This document shows positions 48,567 through 61,634 of a DNA stretch of 64,000 nt, piece after piece (position 1 is the first letter of the stretch; the number at the start of each line of letters is the position of its first letter). The notes under the pieces are model-generated. The model was not told where the DNA came from and did not search any database. It was given only the letters and a program-made list of their open reading frames with translations. Origin of the DNA: Ursus arctos (Eukaryota; Chordata; Mammalia; Carnivora; Ursidae); NCBI RefSeq assembly GCF_023065955.2, contig NW_026623089.1, positions 33,696,767 through 33,760,766 on the forward strand. Reading direction: 5' to 3'. Position numbers and translations under genes: made by a program.

Positions 48567-49199
48567 AATTCATAGTATTTTATTATTTATTCCACAGTAA
48601 ATATTTGTTGAGGGGATGAAAATTGGCAGAACCTAATATGTATTCGAGTTACTACTCAAAACGTCTTTCATAGTGGAATCATATAGTCAGTTTTGTTTTC
48701 AAATCATGGTGAAGAAAAACATTTGTGTAGTTTATTATTTTTTAGCTATGGAAATAAATGCCATTTAATATTTTTAACCTTATTGTTTTTAAATTGAAAG
48801 TATAGACAATAATATTACTGGAAACCATTTTGTACTATACATATAATTTTTCATGTTGCTAGAAAATTGATCACTCTTGGGAAGGAGTAAGGAAAGGACA
48901 ATTTTACACAGAAAATAGACATCGTCTGGAAGGTAGATAGCAGGGACTAGCCTCTCCCCTTCTTACACACTGATTAGTTACCACATCTTGTTGAAATTTT
49001 TTCCCTAGTGTGTTGGGCCTCATCCTTCCCTTTTCATTTCTATTGTTTTTCACTTCTATTGTTTCTTTCTTTCTGAAACACCACTTAGACCATGTTGTCC
49101 TCCTCCCCATCATCTGGCTCTCCCTGTTTTACCAGCCTCATCATCTTCATTTTCCCCATCTCACCTTCCCCTACTAGTCTCTGTACTTTTCCCACAGTC

Positions 49200-49490
49200 T
49201 GGCTGTTGAATGTACTGTCCTCCCTTCCTTTCATTTACTTATCTAAGGCCTATCCTTAGTTCATGCATTTAAGCCAAATTTAAGCTTTATCTCTCCCATG
49301 AAGCCTTGCCCAGTGGCCTTGCAGGCAGTGTTTTCCTCTGCTTCTACTGCCTTACTTTTCTCTTGTTTTTTCTGTATGCTCTGATTCTTCAACTGGAGAT
49401 AAGTTCTTTGAAGACAGCTGTATCTTGTGCCTAACACTGTGACCTACATACAATTAGCACTTATTAAATGTTTATTGATGAGGATTGTTT
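49200..49490 (+). repeat. L2 3' end, sense
   Basis: It contains 'atgaagccttgcccagtggc', 'gaagacagctgtatcttgtg' and 'cacttattaaatgtttattg', a recognisable L2 3' UTR. Confidence 0.75.
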
Positions 49491-49814
49491 TTGAAGTAAC
49501 ATCCTACATCTATGCAGACCAGAGTTTGGCATCATATTTTTTAAAATTATTTTATTTTTACAAATCATAGTATATTAAGTACCAGACATCAAGAATATTA
49601 AGATCACCTATAATTTCTGAGTGCCTGAAAAAATTACTCTTCCTGTTTCGATGTTACCTTCCCCATATCTATTTGTAAAGCTTGACTTAATTGTTTTCAC
49701 AAACATGGTCATCTTTGCATCAAGTGTTAAGCTAAACACGGCCTAGAATGACTTGGTCCCTGCTGTCTGTAAGTCTGCAGTTCGATAATTGTAGATGAAG
49801 AAGATAATAATGAG

Positions 49815-49863
49815 AGGGTGTGTGTGTGTGAGAGAGAGAGAGAGGGAGAGAGAGAGACAGACA
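49815..49863. repeat. (GT)n(GA)n compound microsatellite
   Basis: Short GT repeats run into GA repeats and end in 'gacagacag'. Confidence 0.93.
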
Positions 49864-50439
49864 GCGAGAACATTAAAAGACGGAAGGCTGACTTTTTGTA
49901 ATGAGAAAAGAACAAATAGAAAAATTTTCTCCCATTTTATTTAGTCTTCTATTCCCAAAGCTGAAAAAGAAGTCATCTTCCTTAAATGTGGTGACATAGC
50001 ATGTGAAATGGGGCAGGAATACCTCATACCTACTCTCATTTCCTAAAGCATACTGATCTGGGCCACTGCTACATAGTATAAATTTGGTGAGCTGGCAGAT
50101 TTCCTCATGCTCATTTATTTGTGTAATCAGGGATTATATTATTGCTCGACTTCTTTCCTCCAAACAGAGCTTAGACTTTCCCAAAAAAGCATGAAACATC
50201 AACTTGGCTGGAATTTAAATAAAAAATTAAAAAACTGAACTTGCTGATGTATGTTACATTATTATTAAGAATTACCTGTAACTCATATTCTCATTACATA
50301 TACATTACATATACATGTTGGTAAATATTTTAGGAATAGAAAGCAAAGGAACTTACCCATGACAGTTTTGAGATCTGTCAGTAAGTATTAGGCCAGTGGA
50401 ATCTTTCACCTCTCCTGATAAACCTGGCAAAGCTTCCTG

Positions 50440-50760
50440 GAACAGGTAGAATTTCAGGAACTATTTGGATAATGGAAGAGGAGTGGGAAGGAGGCCTCTC
50501 CAGGTGTATGATTCAACTTAAAAGAAAACTTCAAGGTGAGATTGGCATGACCAGATACTTGGAGCGTATGTCCCTGAGTATATGCATTGGGGGCCAGCTG
50601 GAGAGGAGAAATTTGCAATGAAATGGTCTGTGTTGCCCTGATGAATAGTTTTTGAAACAAAAGGGAAGACTCCTAGACAGAGATATATCAGGCTTTCGAA
50701 AGAGGGTTTCATGATCAAGTGACAAAAACAGGAGAGAACCTGGACATCAGCTGAAGGCTT
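50440..50760 (-). repeat. L2 remnant, antisense
   Basis: It has a diffuse purine-rich pattern with 'gtttcatgatcaagtgacaa'. The likeness is weak but consistent with antisense L2. Confidence 0.4.
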
Positions 50761-51859
50761 AGCTGGGGGTACAAGTATTGAAGGGTAGACCTTGGCAAAC
50801 CAAGCACTTTTAGTAGTGTAGTTGAAACCATAGTAGGGAAGCAGAATTAGATGTGTAAGAATAGAACTTGAAAATGAGTGATTGTATATAAAGTTTTTAA
50901 ATATCCAAGTATATTTCCTATTATACCCACTTTTATTTTAAAGATGTGTTCCTTTAGAGAAATGTTAATTTCTCTTCCCGTATTCCCTTATGGAATAGAA
51001 ATGACTCCAAATAATTTTAACATTTTCTTTCTGGAGTATTTTGACTTTCACAAGCTTTGATATGTGCCTTCCTGTATAACTGCAGACCCTGTTAGAAACT
51101 AGTCTAAAAGGTAGTGTCATACAAGAACTTCGCCTACATATTTCACACCTGATTAAAATATATGTTTTATTTTTCATTTCATATGAGCTCTTAAGGTCTC
51201 TCGGAGACTTCTATTCATAAGTAGGCATATTTAGCTGTGCCAGTGCTCTTGATGTTTAACGGAATTGCTTAAAAAGCAGCAAGGAAAATATAAAAGATCT
51301 TTTTAAACAATGTAAATAAGCAAATACAAAGAATGATCGGTTACTTTACTATTGGAGTTACTGTTGAATTGGAGTTACACTTGTAAAATATACTTCTGTG
51401 TATATTTAATCCATAAAAGTCTGTTGACATGATATGAGGTATTAAGCTTAGTTAATAACAAAGGTTCAAAAAATCCAATGAAACAAACTTCTGTGCCAAA
51501 TTGAAGTTGGGTCTTTGTGCCAAAAGCCTTCCCAAGGGAGGGGAGATCACCCATATCAGTGAGACCATGGTACAAACATGCCATTCTGCTAATTCAAACC
51601 CAGTTACATGAGCTTTCTTCTCTCAAGGAATGGTTGGTCCCTCGGTGAAACATGGACAGCTGAAGAAATTTCCAACTGTTCATGGTTATAATATCTGAAA
51701 TGTTACTCCTTATAGTAATATGGAAATTTGAGCACAGAAAATGGTAGGGGAATAAAATAACAGTTTTTCCTTTTTGCAGGAAGTTGGTCTGGGAGTGTCT
51801 TAAACAATGATGGAGGAGTTCTAGGCTGTCCTCCCTGATTTCATTCATTAAGAGTTTGT

Positions 51860-53110
51860 GTGCTTACTATCAGATCAGATGCTGTGCCAGACTCTAGATG
51901 TGTTCTGTCTCCCTATAGAGTGTTTATTCTAGTAGGAGAGAGACAATAAGTGAAACATTTCCATACTCAATAATTGTGAAAAGTAGTAGGCAAGAAAAAT
52001 GTGAGGTTCCCTCTAACCTGGGATGGTTTTCTCTGAAAAGATATTATTTAAACTGAAACCCAAAGGATGGCAAGACAAGTATCTTTAAAGAAAAATTTTT
52101 ATTGTGGAAATTTTCAAACATACACAAAAATAGAATAGTTTATTGAACTATCTACCCATCAGTTAGCTTCATTTTTGCCAATCTTGTTTCATATGTTCCC
52201 TCTTTTTCCCCCCTTAGAATGTCTTAAAGGAAATTCCAGACATTATAAGACAGCTATTTTAAGGGGCTTGAGGCAAAATACTGATAGATGTGACAACATT
52301 GATAAACTTTGAAAACATTATACTAAGTGAAAGAAGGCAATTACAAAAGATTGCGTATTATATTATTCCACTTTTATGAAATGTCCTTTCTGTTGACACA
52401 GAAAATAGACTAGTGTTTGCCTAGGCCTGAGAGAGTTCAAGGAAAATGGGGAGTGGCTGCTAATGGGTTAAATGGATGAATTGTATGATAGGTGAATTAT
52501 ATCTTCATAAAGCTTTTATTTAAAAAGTGTGGGGGGGGTAGGTGAGGCCTGAAAGGGCTTTGTGTATTTGAGGAAGTAGAGACCAGAATGACTGAGCTTG
52601 ATAGGAGAAAGAGGAGGGTATATTAAGATGAAGCTGGAGGAAGGAAGGAAATATGATCTTGCTGTGCTTTAGCTCCCGGTAAGGATTTTGAGTGTGGTCC
52701 AAGTACAAGAGGAAATCTATGAATGTTTTAAAGCAGGGTCAAATGATCAGATATATGTTTTTAAAAGAACACTGTGGCTCCTACTGTTTAAAGGGAAGTG
52801 AGAAGAGAAGTGGGTTGTCTAGTTCAGAAAGAAGGTAGTAGTAATCCAGGCAAGAGATGATGGTGTTTTAAAATAGAGTGATGGCAATAGAATTGGAAAG
52901 AAATGAACAAATGGAAAATATCTTCTAGAGGGTAGAATGAACCTTTTTTAATGGCATTAAACTGAAGGATTGAATGTGGGAAGTAAATAAGGAAGACTCA
53001 AAAATGATGTTCAGCTTCTAGCTTGAGCAATTGGGTGAATTGCGATGCCACGTATTGAAATGGGACTGGGAGAGAATATGTTCAAGGTGGATGTCAAGAG
53101 TTCATTTAAA
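51860..53110 (-). mobile_element. L2 antisense element interrupted by old L1
   Basis: The ends contain 'atgctgtgccagactctaga' and, further on, 'tagtaatccaggcaagagat' and 'gcttgagcaattgggtgaat', antisense L2 phrases. Between about 52085 and 52530 lies old L1 sequence ('ttgtggaaattttcaaacat', 'ggtgaattatatcttcataa'). Confidence 0.6.
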
Positions 53111-53249
53111 AACACATTAAGTTTGTGATGCCTAAGAGATACCTACATAATAATGCCAAGTAAGATGCACTTTAATATTTGTATATTAAAGTTTTATGAA
53201 AGATTTTTGTGTAATAAGAGGAATTCTGCTCCCAGAGACTTGAAAACCA

Positions 53250-53345
53250 TTCGTCTAGTTCAAATCTCTCATTACGTAAATGAGACTCAGATGTGTGAAA
53301 TGTTTTGTCCAAGGTTACAGAGTAAAGCTGGAACCTGACTGTCAG
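53250..53345 (-). repeat. MIR remnant, antisense
   Basis: It contains 'gtaaatgagactcagatgtg' and 'aaggttacagagtaaagctg'. Confidence 0.65.
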
Positions 53346-54734
53346 GCAATTTTTTTTTTCCTTAGGGGAGTCATGCCTCATAATCCATTTAAAAAAAAAA
53401 AAAAAAAGCAAAACTCCTGAAGTGACTAATTTCTGAGCTACTTACAAAAACTAAGATGAAAATGGTCAGGCTTGGAATGGAATTACTGGGCTAGAAGTAT
53501 GCTGGAGCTGCTGGATTGACCACAGAGGCTTTGGTGGGAGCTTAGAGGTGAGGCCTGGGCTGCTTTGGCAACCCATCATGGCCAGTGGCTTTTGTTTCCC
53601 CATCATAAGCTGCAGGAAAGGGAGCCTCCTAAGTAAGCAAGAGTTTTGGACAAGCCTTCCTGCTTAACTAGTGCTTTGTGGGTTTCTTATTTTGTACTTT
53701 TCCTATAAGGCTCCTACCTCTTCCAGAGCATTCAACATAGTTTTAAGTTACCTCTACATTCAGAGATTATTTGTTCAATTACATTCTGGTTATTAATTGA
53801 AAATAAATATCATAAACCAGACCATTGGTGGAAGGGAAAGCCAAATGGCCAAATGGCAGCTGTTGGGAAGTATTCTCCTTCTCTTGAAATACTCAATAAG
53901 AATATTATACAAGGAAGTATCAGATTCTAAAGCAGACTAATATGCTAGGTACATAAGAATATAATTTTGGGGAAGTAACATGGCTTACTTAAAACGTTTT
54001 GGTCTTGGGTGATGTTGTTATTAAAGAAAAGTAGTGTGTCAGAGAGATGCTAGCTTGTAAAGTAGGGCCTCTCATGGGACACAATTTGGGTGTAGCCTCT
54101 TAGTTTCAGTTTCTAGTAACACATATGTGAGAACTAAAACTTTACCAGTCTTCCCAGGGATGGTTTGTCTTGGGGGGAATGGATTTATGCCAACCAAATG
54201 AATGCACGAATACTAACCTCATGAGGAACCCTGGACAAACCAGAATACCAATGTTTTAACTTACAGAGATGAATGTAACAGAAGACAATTTTAGTGGCTG
54301 ATTTGTCTACTAGTTTAGGAGTCACAGTGGTACCTCTTCCCAGTAGCAAGGTACTAAATTAATTAATAGAACAGTCCTTCAGGAGCTTATAATTAGAGCA
54401 TGGGGAAATAGATGGTTTTCAGGCTATGGAAACATCAAACGAACCATTCTCTCCACAGAGGAGTAGTCTTACCCGTATGATAAAACCCTCCTAACTTCTT
54501 TTGGTCTACAATTCTGTCTTTTAAATGCTTCCTACAGACTAACTTTTTGTCCATCAGCACTTAGGCAGTCATATTACAGTACGGTTGACTAGATTATAGA
54601 TTTTACATTCTGTTCTGAGGATATACTTTCTTTAACTTGACTGAACTTGGATGTTTCCCAACACTCCATACACCTCACACAATATCACTTTCAGTGGATG
54701 CCTGCTCTACAGACAGTTAACCTCCATTTTAGTT

Positions 54735-54850
54735 GCTTTTAAACTTGAGCATAGGGATCACTGGGGAACTTTGTTAAAAGTGCAGACTTTCAAATTTGAA
54801 CGCCATGCATTCAGATTAAGTAGATCTGGGGATTGGACTCTGAGACCTAT
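54735..54850 (+). mobile_element. MER5A-like DNA transposon fragment
   Basis: It contains 'aaacttgagcatagggatca' and 'agtagatctggggattggac', a partial MER5A pattern. Confidence 0.6.
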
Positions 54851-55639
54851 AGTCTTCGTTCTTATCCACAGAGAAATGTCATATATGTTTGGATTGTTCA
54901 CAGTTTCATTTCCAAGGGCAACTTTATCACTAAAGTCCATGGTACTCTAAATATTAATAATCAGAGGTTTGGTTTTAAAACCTTGGCAAGTTTCTTAAGT
55001 ACCCATAAACAATTTTTAAAACAGTCCCAATTTTTACATTTAACTCTTGCTTTTCTTTTCTTTGCCAAAATATTCTGGGAAGCTGTGGTTATGTCGGCCA
55101 TGCACAAAGGCAGTTCTCTTTGTTCCGAAATGTCTTGAATATCTACTACTTCTCCTTCTTCACAGCTCTTGTTCAAAATTTCCTTGTTTCTCATTTGGAC
55201 GGTCCCAGATTTCTTCAGACTCTCACCCCATCCCCTCTTTCCCTGGGTACAAATTGCTGGTGAAGGTCATGGTAGCTTTTGTAGGGTGTGGGGTGGAGGG
55301 AATCACATGGTCATAGGCATCTCAGAAAAGTCATTCTGACAGGATGGAAGATGAATTAGATAGGAGTATCAGTCTCCAGGAAGTGAGTGAAGTTTTTTTT
55401 TTTTTTTTAAACTAGTATTAGAAGGAAATATTAAACTTGGGAAATGGGGAAATTTCTTATTGCTTTTGTAGTATAGAGTATGGAATATGTTTGAGCAAAT
55501 AGAAGCAATAGAAAAGGCCTCAATTTCCTAGGATGTGGTTCCATCTCTTGCCATTCTCACACGTGGGTGCCAGCATATACTTGCAGCCGCATGTCTTTGC
55601 ATGTACTGTTATCCTTTTCTGGATGCTGCCTCACTTTTA

Positions 55640-56540
55640 ATATTTATTGAATACCTTTTATGTGCCCTCATTAGGACATGAAGATACAGTGGTGAACAAG
55701 ATTAAATTGGTCCCTGTCCTAATAGAGCTTACAATTTAATGGGGCTGGGGAATGAGATACCAAATTAAAACCCACATGATAGTATAATGGTAATTGGGAA
55801 AAGTGTTAGGAGACGTGCTATGAGTGGATAGAAACGGGAACCTAACCTGATCTAGAAGTTCAGGAAAGTTCCACTTGAGGAAATGACTTTTCAACTGAGA
55901 CCTGAAGGATTAGTGGGAATTAACTAGAAAACTGGGGAGTTGGGAAGAGACTATTTATTTGGGGGAAGGGGGTAACACCTTGTCCTTAGTGCCAAGGCAA
56001 GGAGGAATTAGGAAATTCAGAGGAGGTCTGAATGATAGGAGGTTAGTGAACCAGACAGAAGGAGAGAGGCAGCAACTATGATGTAGGAGATGGCAGAGGG
56101 CTTAGAGTTTACCGTGATGTTTTTGTACTTGATCCAGAAACAGTGGGACGTTATCGAGGGGTTTTAAGAATGAAGGTGAGGAGTGTGGCTATGTGGTCAG
56201 ATTAATATTTGAAAATGATGACTTGGGCTGTTGTGTGGAGAAAGCATTGTGGGGTTCAAGATAGAAACCAGTAGACTAAATAGGCTGTCATATAGACTTG
56301 TTGGAACCCATTAGTTCAGGGCAGAGATGATGACGATTGGGACCCTAGGGTGTTAGGACCGAAGATGGGAGAAGTGAATGGATTGAAGAGTTACTTCATA
56401 GCTCGAATTGATAGGAGTTAGAGATTAGATGTGGAGTAAGAAAGAAAGGGAGATGTCAAGGAGGACTCCTAGATTTTTGGATTGAATTGGGTGTGGATAA
56501 TAGTCATTTCTATTGAGATTGCAGGGAATGCTAGAGGACC
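55640..56540 (-). mobile_element. Long L2 element, antisense
   Basis: It runs from 'tattgaataccttttatgtg' through 'caactgagacctgaaggatt' and 'ttggattgaattgggtgtgg'. This is a 0.9-kb antisense L2 without readable ORF. Confidence 0.7.
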
Positions 56541-56599
56541 TGGTTTGGAGGGAAAAGTCTAAGCTGTTTTGAAAGTTCTTTCTCTGTGGATTCTTGTTC

Positions 56600-56840
56600 T
56601 TTATCTTAGAAACTCCCAGCCCCACAAGATTCTGCTCAAGGTTGCCTTCCTATGAAATCACTCTAAAGGTCTCTGCCCGCCCCATCTCCCATAGGGCAGT
56701 AAATTGAGCTCTTGGTACGGTCTTCACTTAGTACTTATTTCTCTTTTTTATACTTATGCACTTGCCTATCTCTTACCAGACTTGATTTCTTTGTCAAGAA
56801 CTTTCAAATAACTCATATTAGTTTGGTGATTCTAGAATAT
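56600..56840 (+). repeat. L2 3' end, sense
   Basis: It contains 'ctgctcaaggttgccttcct' and 'ttaccagacttgatttcttt'. Confidence 0.55.
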
Positions 56841-58610
56841 GGATAAATATTTCTTCAAGTGTTTTCCCCTGAGTTATATATGTTAACATTTCCTTTATCT
56901 TAAATCCAGGTAATGCTGGATCAATTTATTTTACTGCATGACTTTTCCCAGCCTTTTGTATTCTAATGTGGATTGCGAATGTCTGGGAAGGGCATAAGGT
57001 GTGCAGTATTTTCCAGTATTATTTTGTTGTCTCCCCACTCCCTGCCCCCAACAGCCTTTGTTTTCTGAGCATCTCACGTTGCTAGTGTTGAGGGTAAGAG
57101 GTGGGGATAGGTGTTTTCGGCGGGCAATGCTGATTTGGGTGTGTGCCTGTCACAGAGCAAGCATAGAACTCACTGAGTGTGGACTCCGTGAAAAGCAAAC
57201 CTGACAGTTGTGTGAGTACTTCTCTGGGTGTCTTTGGAAAGGTCATTTTGCCTATAGTTGCTGCAAATCTATTTCTTTTACCCCCAGTGATCAAAACAGA
57301 CATCAAGGGATGAGAATTTACTGCCTATTGTTTGTTCCCCCCAGGCTAAGAAAGCTAGGTGGCATGAGGTGACAAATTTTATTCTGTTTCTTTGTAGCTA
57401 ATCTGGGAAGAGCTGAACAAAAAATTCTTAGGTCCTTTTATTTATTAACTCCCAACATCAAAATAGGGCCTTTCTTGTACCACCTGGGTTGTTCATAAAA
57501 TAAATAGTTATATTAATAGCCATTTTTTTTGTAAAAGAAATAAATGTTCAGTATTTTTATAAGGCTATTTATATTCTGTTTGAGAGTTGGCTATAGTGAC
57601 GCAGAAACTAGGTTTCAGGGAAAGATAGACAGGATAGACTAAATGCGGAAGACACTGTTCTTTTTTTGAAGAGTATATGAATTTATTTTAGAGGGGAATT
57701 CTTCTTTTTTCAAAAGTTAGGATGTTCAAGACAGTTCATTTTTAGAGTGTAACCTAATGGAAAGTTTTACCAGGAACTCACTGACTCAAACAGGAAATAT
57801 ATTTGTTTTTAAACTTAGATTTTATTTTGTAATGCCGGATGGAATTATTATGTTACGTTTATTAACAGACTCTAACTGCTGGCATCTTTCTTACAGTCTT
57901 GTGGAATGGGTAGATGCCTTTGCTGTATAAACTCTATTTGGCTATAGAAATTAACAATGTAAATAACTTTTTGAGGGATATAAAATACTGCCTAGATTAG
58001 TAGGGTAAAAATGTCGTAACCACATCTACATACTCCCACATCTTAATTTATGTCTTTTCATTTACTTGTTTCACCTGGTATTACTGCAAATGTTTATTCC
58101 CAAATTGGATTAGTTCAGAGTGGCAGGGAAAACTTGATCATCTTTAGCCCTGCTATCAGAGAGGCTATCAGCCTTTGTCATCAGTTTAATATTCCTTCCG
58201 TGGTTAGGGCCAGCCAGCCTGAACCTTTGAGCAAATAAAAATCTGTGAATAAAGATTACTTTTCCATTTATTTTAAGAAATGTCTGGGGAAAGGAAAAAT
58301 AGCTGCTGAATACTTTTAGTAGCAGTGATAGGGACTCTATGAGTAAAAGGTGGTGATTTTTAGCAGTGAAAACAGCTGTAATTTTTGATGCTTTCTCCTA
58401 TTAGTCCAGGTATTTCTGTGCTATGCATACCTTTACACAAAAATGATGGTATTGTCTAGGCTCTGCAATCTACAGTTGCTTGTCCTATTGTAAAAATCAC
58501 AGTTCAGGATACATTTTTTTGGATGATTCACTCTACGCTTTGGCTCCTAAAAAAGCATTTGTTGTCCAAGAAAATAATTTTAACTGTAGAAACTTCCACA
58601 TTTGTTTCAG

Positions 58611-58778
58611 GTCGGTCTTCTCTCTTTCCCTTTGAAGATGCCTTCCTGGACGACAGTCACGGCGATCAATCCTTGTCATCTGGCTTAAGTTCTCCCACTC
58701 GCTGTCAAAACGGAGAACGAGTAGAACGTTACTCTAGGAAGGTGTTTGTTGGAGGCCTTCCTCCTGATATTGATGAAG
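58611..58778 (+). CDS. CPEB3: CPEB3 168-nt coding exon, start of RRM1
   Basis: The exon encodes (G)RSSLFPFEDAFLDDSHGDQ, SLSSGLSSPTRCQNGERVER and YSRKVFVGGLPPDIDE. KVFVGGLP is the RNP2 motif (beta-1) of the first RNA recognition motif. SSLFPFEDAFLDD and SSPTRCQNGERVERYSRK are characteristic of CPEB3 (CPEB4 has a different SSLFPMED-type sequence). The acceptor is TTTGTTTCAG and the donor is GAAG|GTATGA. The length is a multiple of three and both flanking introns are phase 1. The last G joins AT of the next exon to make the aspartate of DEIT. Confidence 0.97.
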
Positions 58779-59029
58779 GTATGATGCATTCATTAATGAC
58801 TTTATAAAGGCCAGGTTTGTTCTTTGTGTGATTTGACCCTGCCTCTCCTCTCCAAGCACCTTTGGGACATTCCTATTTTAGTGTTTGGAGGAGGAAAATA
58901 TTCCATAGATGGGGAAGTAATAGATGGTGCATTTCAGGTCTGCTCTTCAGATGTGTTCATACAGGGCAGTCTCCCAACAACTTCCTGTTTCCCAGTCATT
59001 AATTTGGGGGTAAGCTGTAAAATAATAAT

Positions 59030-59230
59030 GAAAGTTAATATTTATGAAATTCTTTATAAGCCCATAATTATGCTAAGAGCTTCACATTACATTATCTCAT
59101 TTAATCCTTACAGCTATCCCTTAAGACATATCCTACCAACTCCATTTTATAGATGAGGAAACTGAGGATCAGAGCGAGACAGTTTGTCCCAGGTTATGTG
59201 GCTAATGGTGCAGCTGGCATTCAAAATTAG
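59030..59230 (-). repeat. MIR, antisense
   Basis: It contains 'cattttatagatgaggaaac', 'tgaggatcagagcgagacag' and an upstream 'atctcatttaatccttacag'. Confidence 0.8.
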
Positions 59231-59404
59231 TCTTATTCCAGCGCTTTTGCCCATGTTCATCACACTATCCCATCTCATATTTTAATATAGATATCTATTA
59301 GTGAAAAGCCCCCCTTGCCTTTAAAAGAATAAAGACTAATTAGAATTTTTCTTAATAATGTTCTTAAGATACTATCAATCCAAAAGTGAGTTTTCACTAA
59401 TGCC

Positions 59405-59462
59405 CGAAGCCAATGAGCACATAGTAGGTTGTCAATAAATATTTGTTGAACAGATGAATGAA
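59405..59462 (+). repeat. L2 3' terminus
   Basis: The phrase 'gtcaataaatatttgttgaa' is the L2 3' end. Confidence 0.7.
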
Positions 59463-60473
59463 ATAAAATTGCGACAGTTAAAGGAGAAAAACAACTCTAG
59501 TCCTAGTTAGTAGGCTTTGGATCTGCTGTAAAAATATTGTTAAAACAATTGCTTCATCAACATTGTTCTAGTTGTGACATTTCTCTAATTTATCATGATT
59601 TTCTTTTTCATGATGAGAAAGGAATAGTGTAAAAATATTTTTATTTAAGACTTATTGCTTTAAAGTTGTACAGAGCTGGAGACTCATTTTCCTCCAAACT
59701 ATTCTCATACTAGTGTTAATCTCCTCTATCAATTGGATTTTTTTTTTACGACATAGTTTAGATCATGGCTAAGAGAGTAGCAACTTAAATCTGAGTTGGA
59801 CTAAGTTATAACCTTCTGCTTTGAGTCAGGAGTCAGAAGGAAAAGGTAAATTTATTGAGCCTATAACTTTGGAAACATTTTCTTTATAGGATGTGTAGTA
59901 GGTAAGTATGAGGGAAAGAGATCATTGGTTTATTAACTTTTATCATCAAATAGAATTACCTACTTATTGCCCCTATTTCTTACCAAAAAAATTGTATCCA
60001 TTTGTAAAATAATCTTATAGATAATAATCTTAGATTACTAATAATCATAACCTAATATTAATGATCTTAGATATTTTAGAGATTATCTTACATAAGTGAA
60101 AGCACACTTTAAACATTTTGTGTACTTCTGCCTTTTTTCTCAGAACAGAGAACATTTCTATTTTTAGAATTTTTTTTTTCTTGACAGAGAGGTCACCTTG
60201 GTTATGTCAGATTTTTTCCTTCCAAATTCTTTATATCAAATTTGTTGGCAGTGAAGAGCAGTGAATTATAGTTAGAAACACATTCTGCATGGTTGAAAGT
60301 GAATAACCAAACGTACCCAGCAAACAATTGTATTTCACTTAGTAGGTCTGACTTCTGTAAAAATGCTTTAGAAATAGTTCTCAAAATATTTTTTAAATAA
60401 AAAGATACGCTTTATGCTATTCCGCTTGCAATATTTTTTTTTCTCTTGCTGAGATTACTTCTTTACTTTGTAG

Positions 60474-60563
60474 ATGAGATCACTGCCAGCTTTCGCAGGT
60501 TTGGACCTCTCGTTGTAGACTGGCCTCACAAAGCTGAAAGCAAGTCCTATTTTCCTCCTAAAG
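60474..60563 (+). CDS. CPEB3: CPEB3 90-nt coding exon inside RRM1
   Basis: The exon encodes (D)EITASFRRFGPLVVDWPHK and then AESKSYFPPK, with the last base G entering the next codon. This is the helix-1 to beta-2/beta-3 part of RRM1. The aromatic RNP1 motif that follows (G-Y-A-F in CPEBs) would lie on the next exon, outside the window. VVDWPHKAESK is shared by CPEB3 and its closest paralogues. The acceptor is TTTGTAG and the donor is AAAG|GTAATG. The exon is 30 codons long in phase 1, so skipping keeps frame but would destroy the RRM. Confidence 0.97.
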
Positions 60564-61634
60564 GTAATGCACTTAAAATGTCTCCACTGCCTGCCTGTTG
60601 GAGAGCTAGCATGACAGTTCAATAAAAGACAGCCTTTTAATTCTAGAAATAGCAATTCGCTTTTTTCCCCTAAGAAAATATTTTAATGTTGATCATCTTT
60701 TTGTGTCTTACTGTTTTCATTTGGAGACTATTCCCCGAGGAGCACATTGATTATTTCAGGGCATCTATTGTACTGACAGTGAGATCCTGTGAGTCTGTTG
60801 TAAATGAGCCTTGTGCTAAATTTTCATTATTTGAGAGAAAAAAATCTAGGGGTTTGAAGAATGTCAGTGATGGGAGAGGAAAAGATCATTTAGAGTCAAA
60901 TTTTATTTGTGTTCTGTAGTCCTGTGATTTTATAGATCTTATAAACCCCAAACTTGGAAAACCTGGTGGCTAAAAAGTGACATTGTATGAAATTACCTTT
61001 ATTCATGTCTGTATTTTAAGTGACTTAGCTTGTTGAGGGGTGGAGGCAAACTAGCAAAGAACTCCTCACGTGACCTCATCCCTTATGTTTGGGGTGTAGG
61101 CTTTTTGGTCATTACAAAGACATGAAAATATATTATTTTGTTCATAGTTTGTCATTTCTGCAGAATTCAGGGAACTTTTCTAGTGATGTTAACTCTGGGT
61201 GAGTTCCTAGAATTATATAGAAGAGTGTTTTGGGTTAAAAAGGAAGTTTTCTTCATGTGTTGTGTTCTGTAGATATGTTTCAAGGATGTCTTTCATCTCT
61301 AAAGAATTGGTTTTTTTTATATGTATTATTACATAACATTAGTCACCACAAGACGATGGAGCCAAAATACTGACCCTTCCTGTGCTTTCTTACAGGAATG
61401 AAATTATAGCTTAACTTGGGAAAGGCAGGTGGCTTCCTTTTATGTCTGGTTTATTAGGTTTCTTTGCCACCTGTATTTCTCCCCACTCCCTCTACAACCT
61501 ATGAAAAGAAGTTACTCACTAAATAGAGGCTGTTTGTTTACTTTTAACATTTCCTTTTTAATTTTCTCCAAGAATTTTTAAAGTTAAAAAATAAGTTTTG
61601 TATTAATCAGAAAAGATAAAAATCACCATGTTGA

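Larger units (their letters stand above)
47444..58610 (+). other. CPEB3: CPEB3 intron (11,167 nt)
   Basis: The donor is GTAAAT at 47444 and the acceptor is GTTTCAG ending at 58610. Young insertions are sparse: one antisense SINE at 48365. Most recognisable repeat is old L2 and L1M, notably 50440-53110 and 55640-56840. The 56840-58610 stretch shows nothing I can name. No coding exon is seen. Confidence 0.88.
58779..60473 (+). other. CPEB3: CPEB3 intron (1,695 nt)
   Basis: This is the shortest complete intron in the window, with GTATGA donor and TTTGTAG acceptor. It includes an antisense MIR near 59030-59230 and an L2 3' end near 59400. The rest is AT-rich unique sequence. Confidence 0.9.

Noticed and set aside
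58523..58807. 94-residue frame starting before the CPEB3 exon
   Set aside because: It contains the true exon 58611-58778 in frame but begins in intron and runs past the donor. The spliced exon is the real unit.
60491..60503. CGCAG|GTTTGG inside the last visible exon, a possible internal splice site
   Set aside because: Using it would cut RRM1 and break the known protein sequence, which continues unbroken across it.
19386..60563. CPEB4 or CPEB2 as gene identity
   Set aside because: The DRSRPYDTFNLHSLENSL, GRMGINFHHPGTDNIMALN and FPFEDAFLDDSHGDQ stretches and the intronic ribozyme all fit CPEB3; CPEB4 differs at each of these places.
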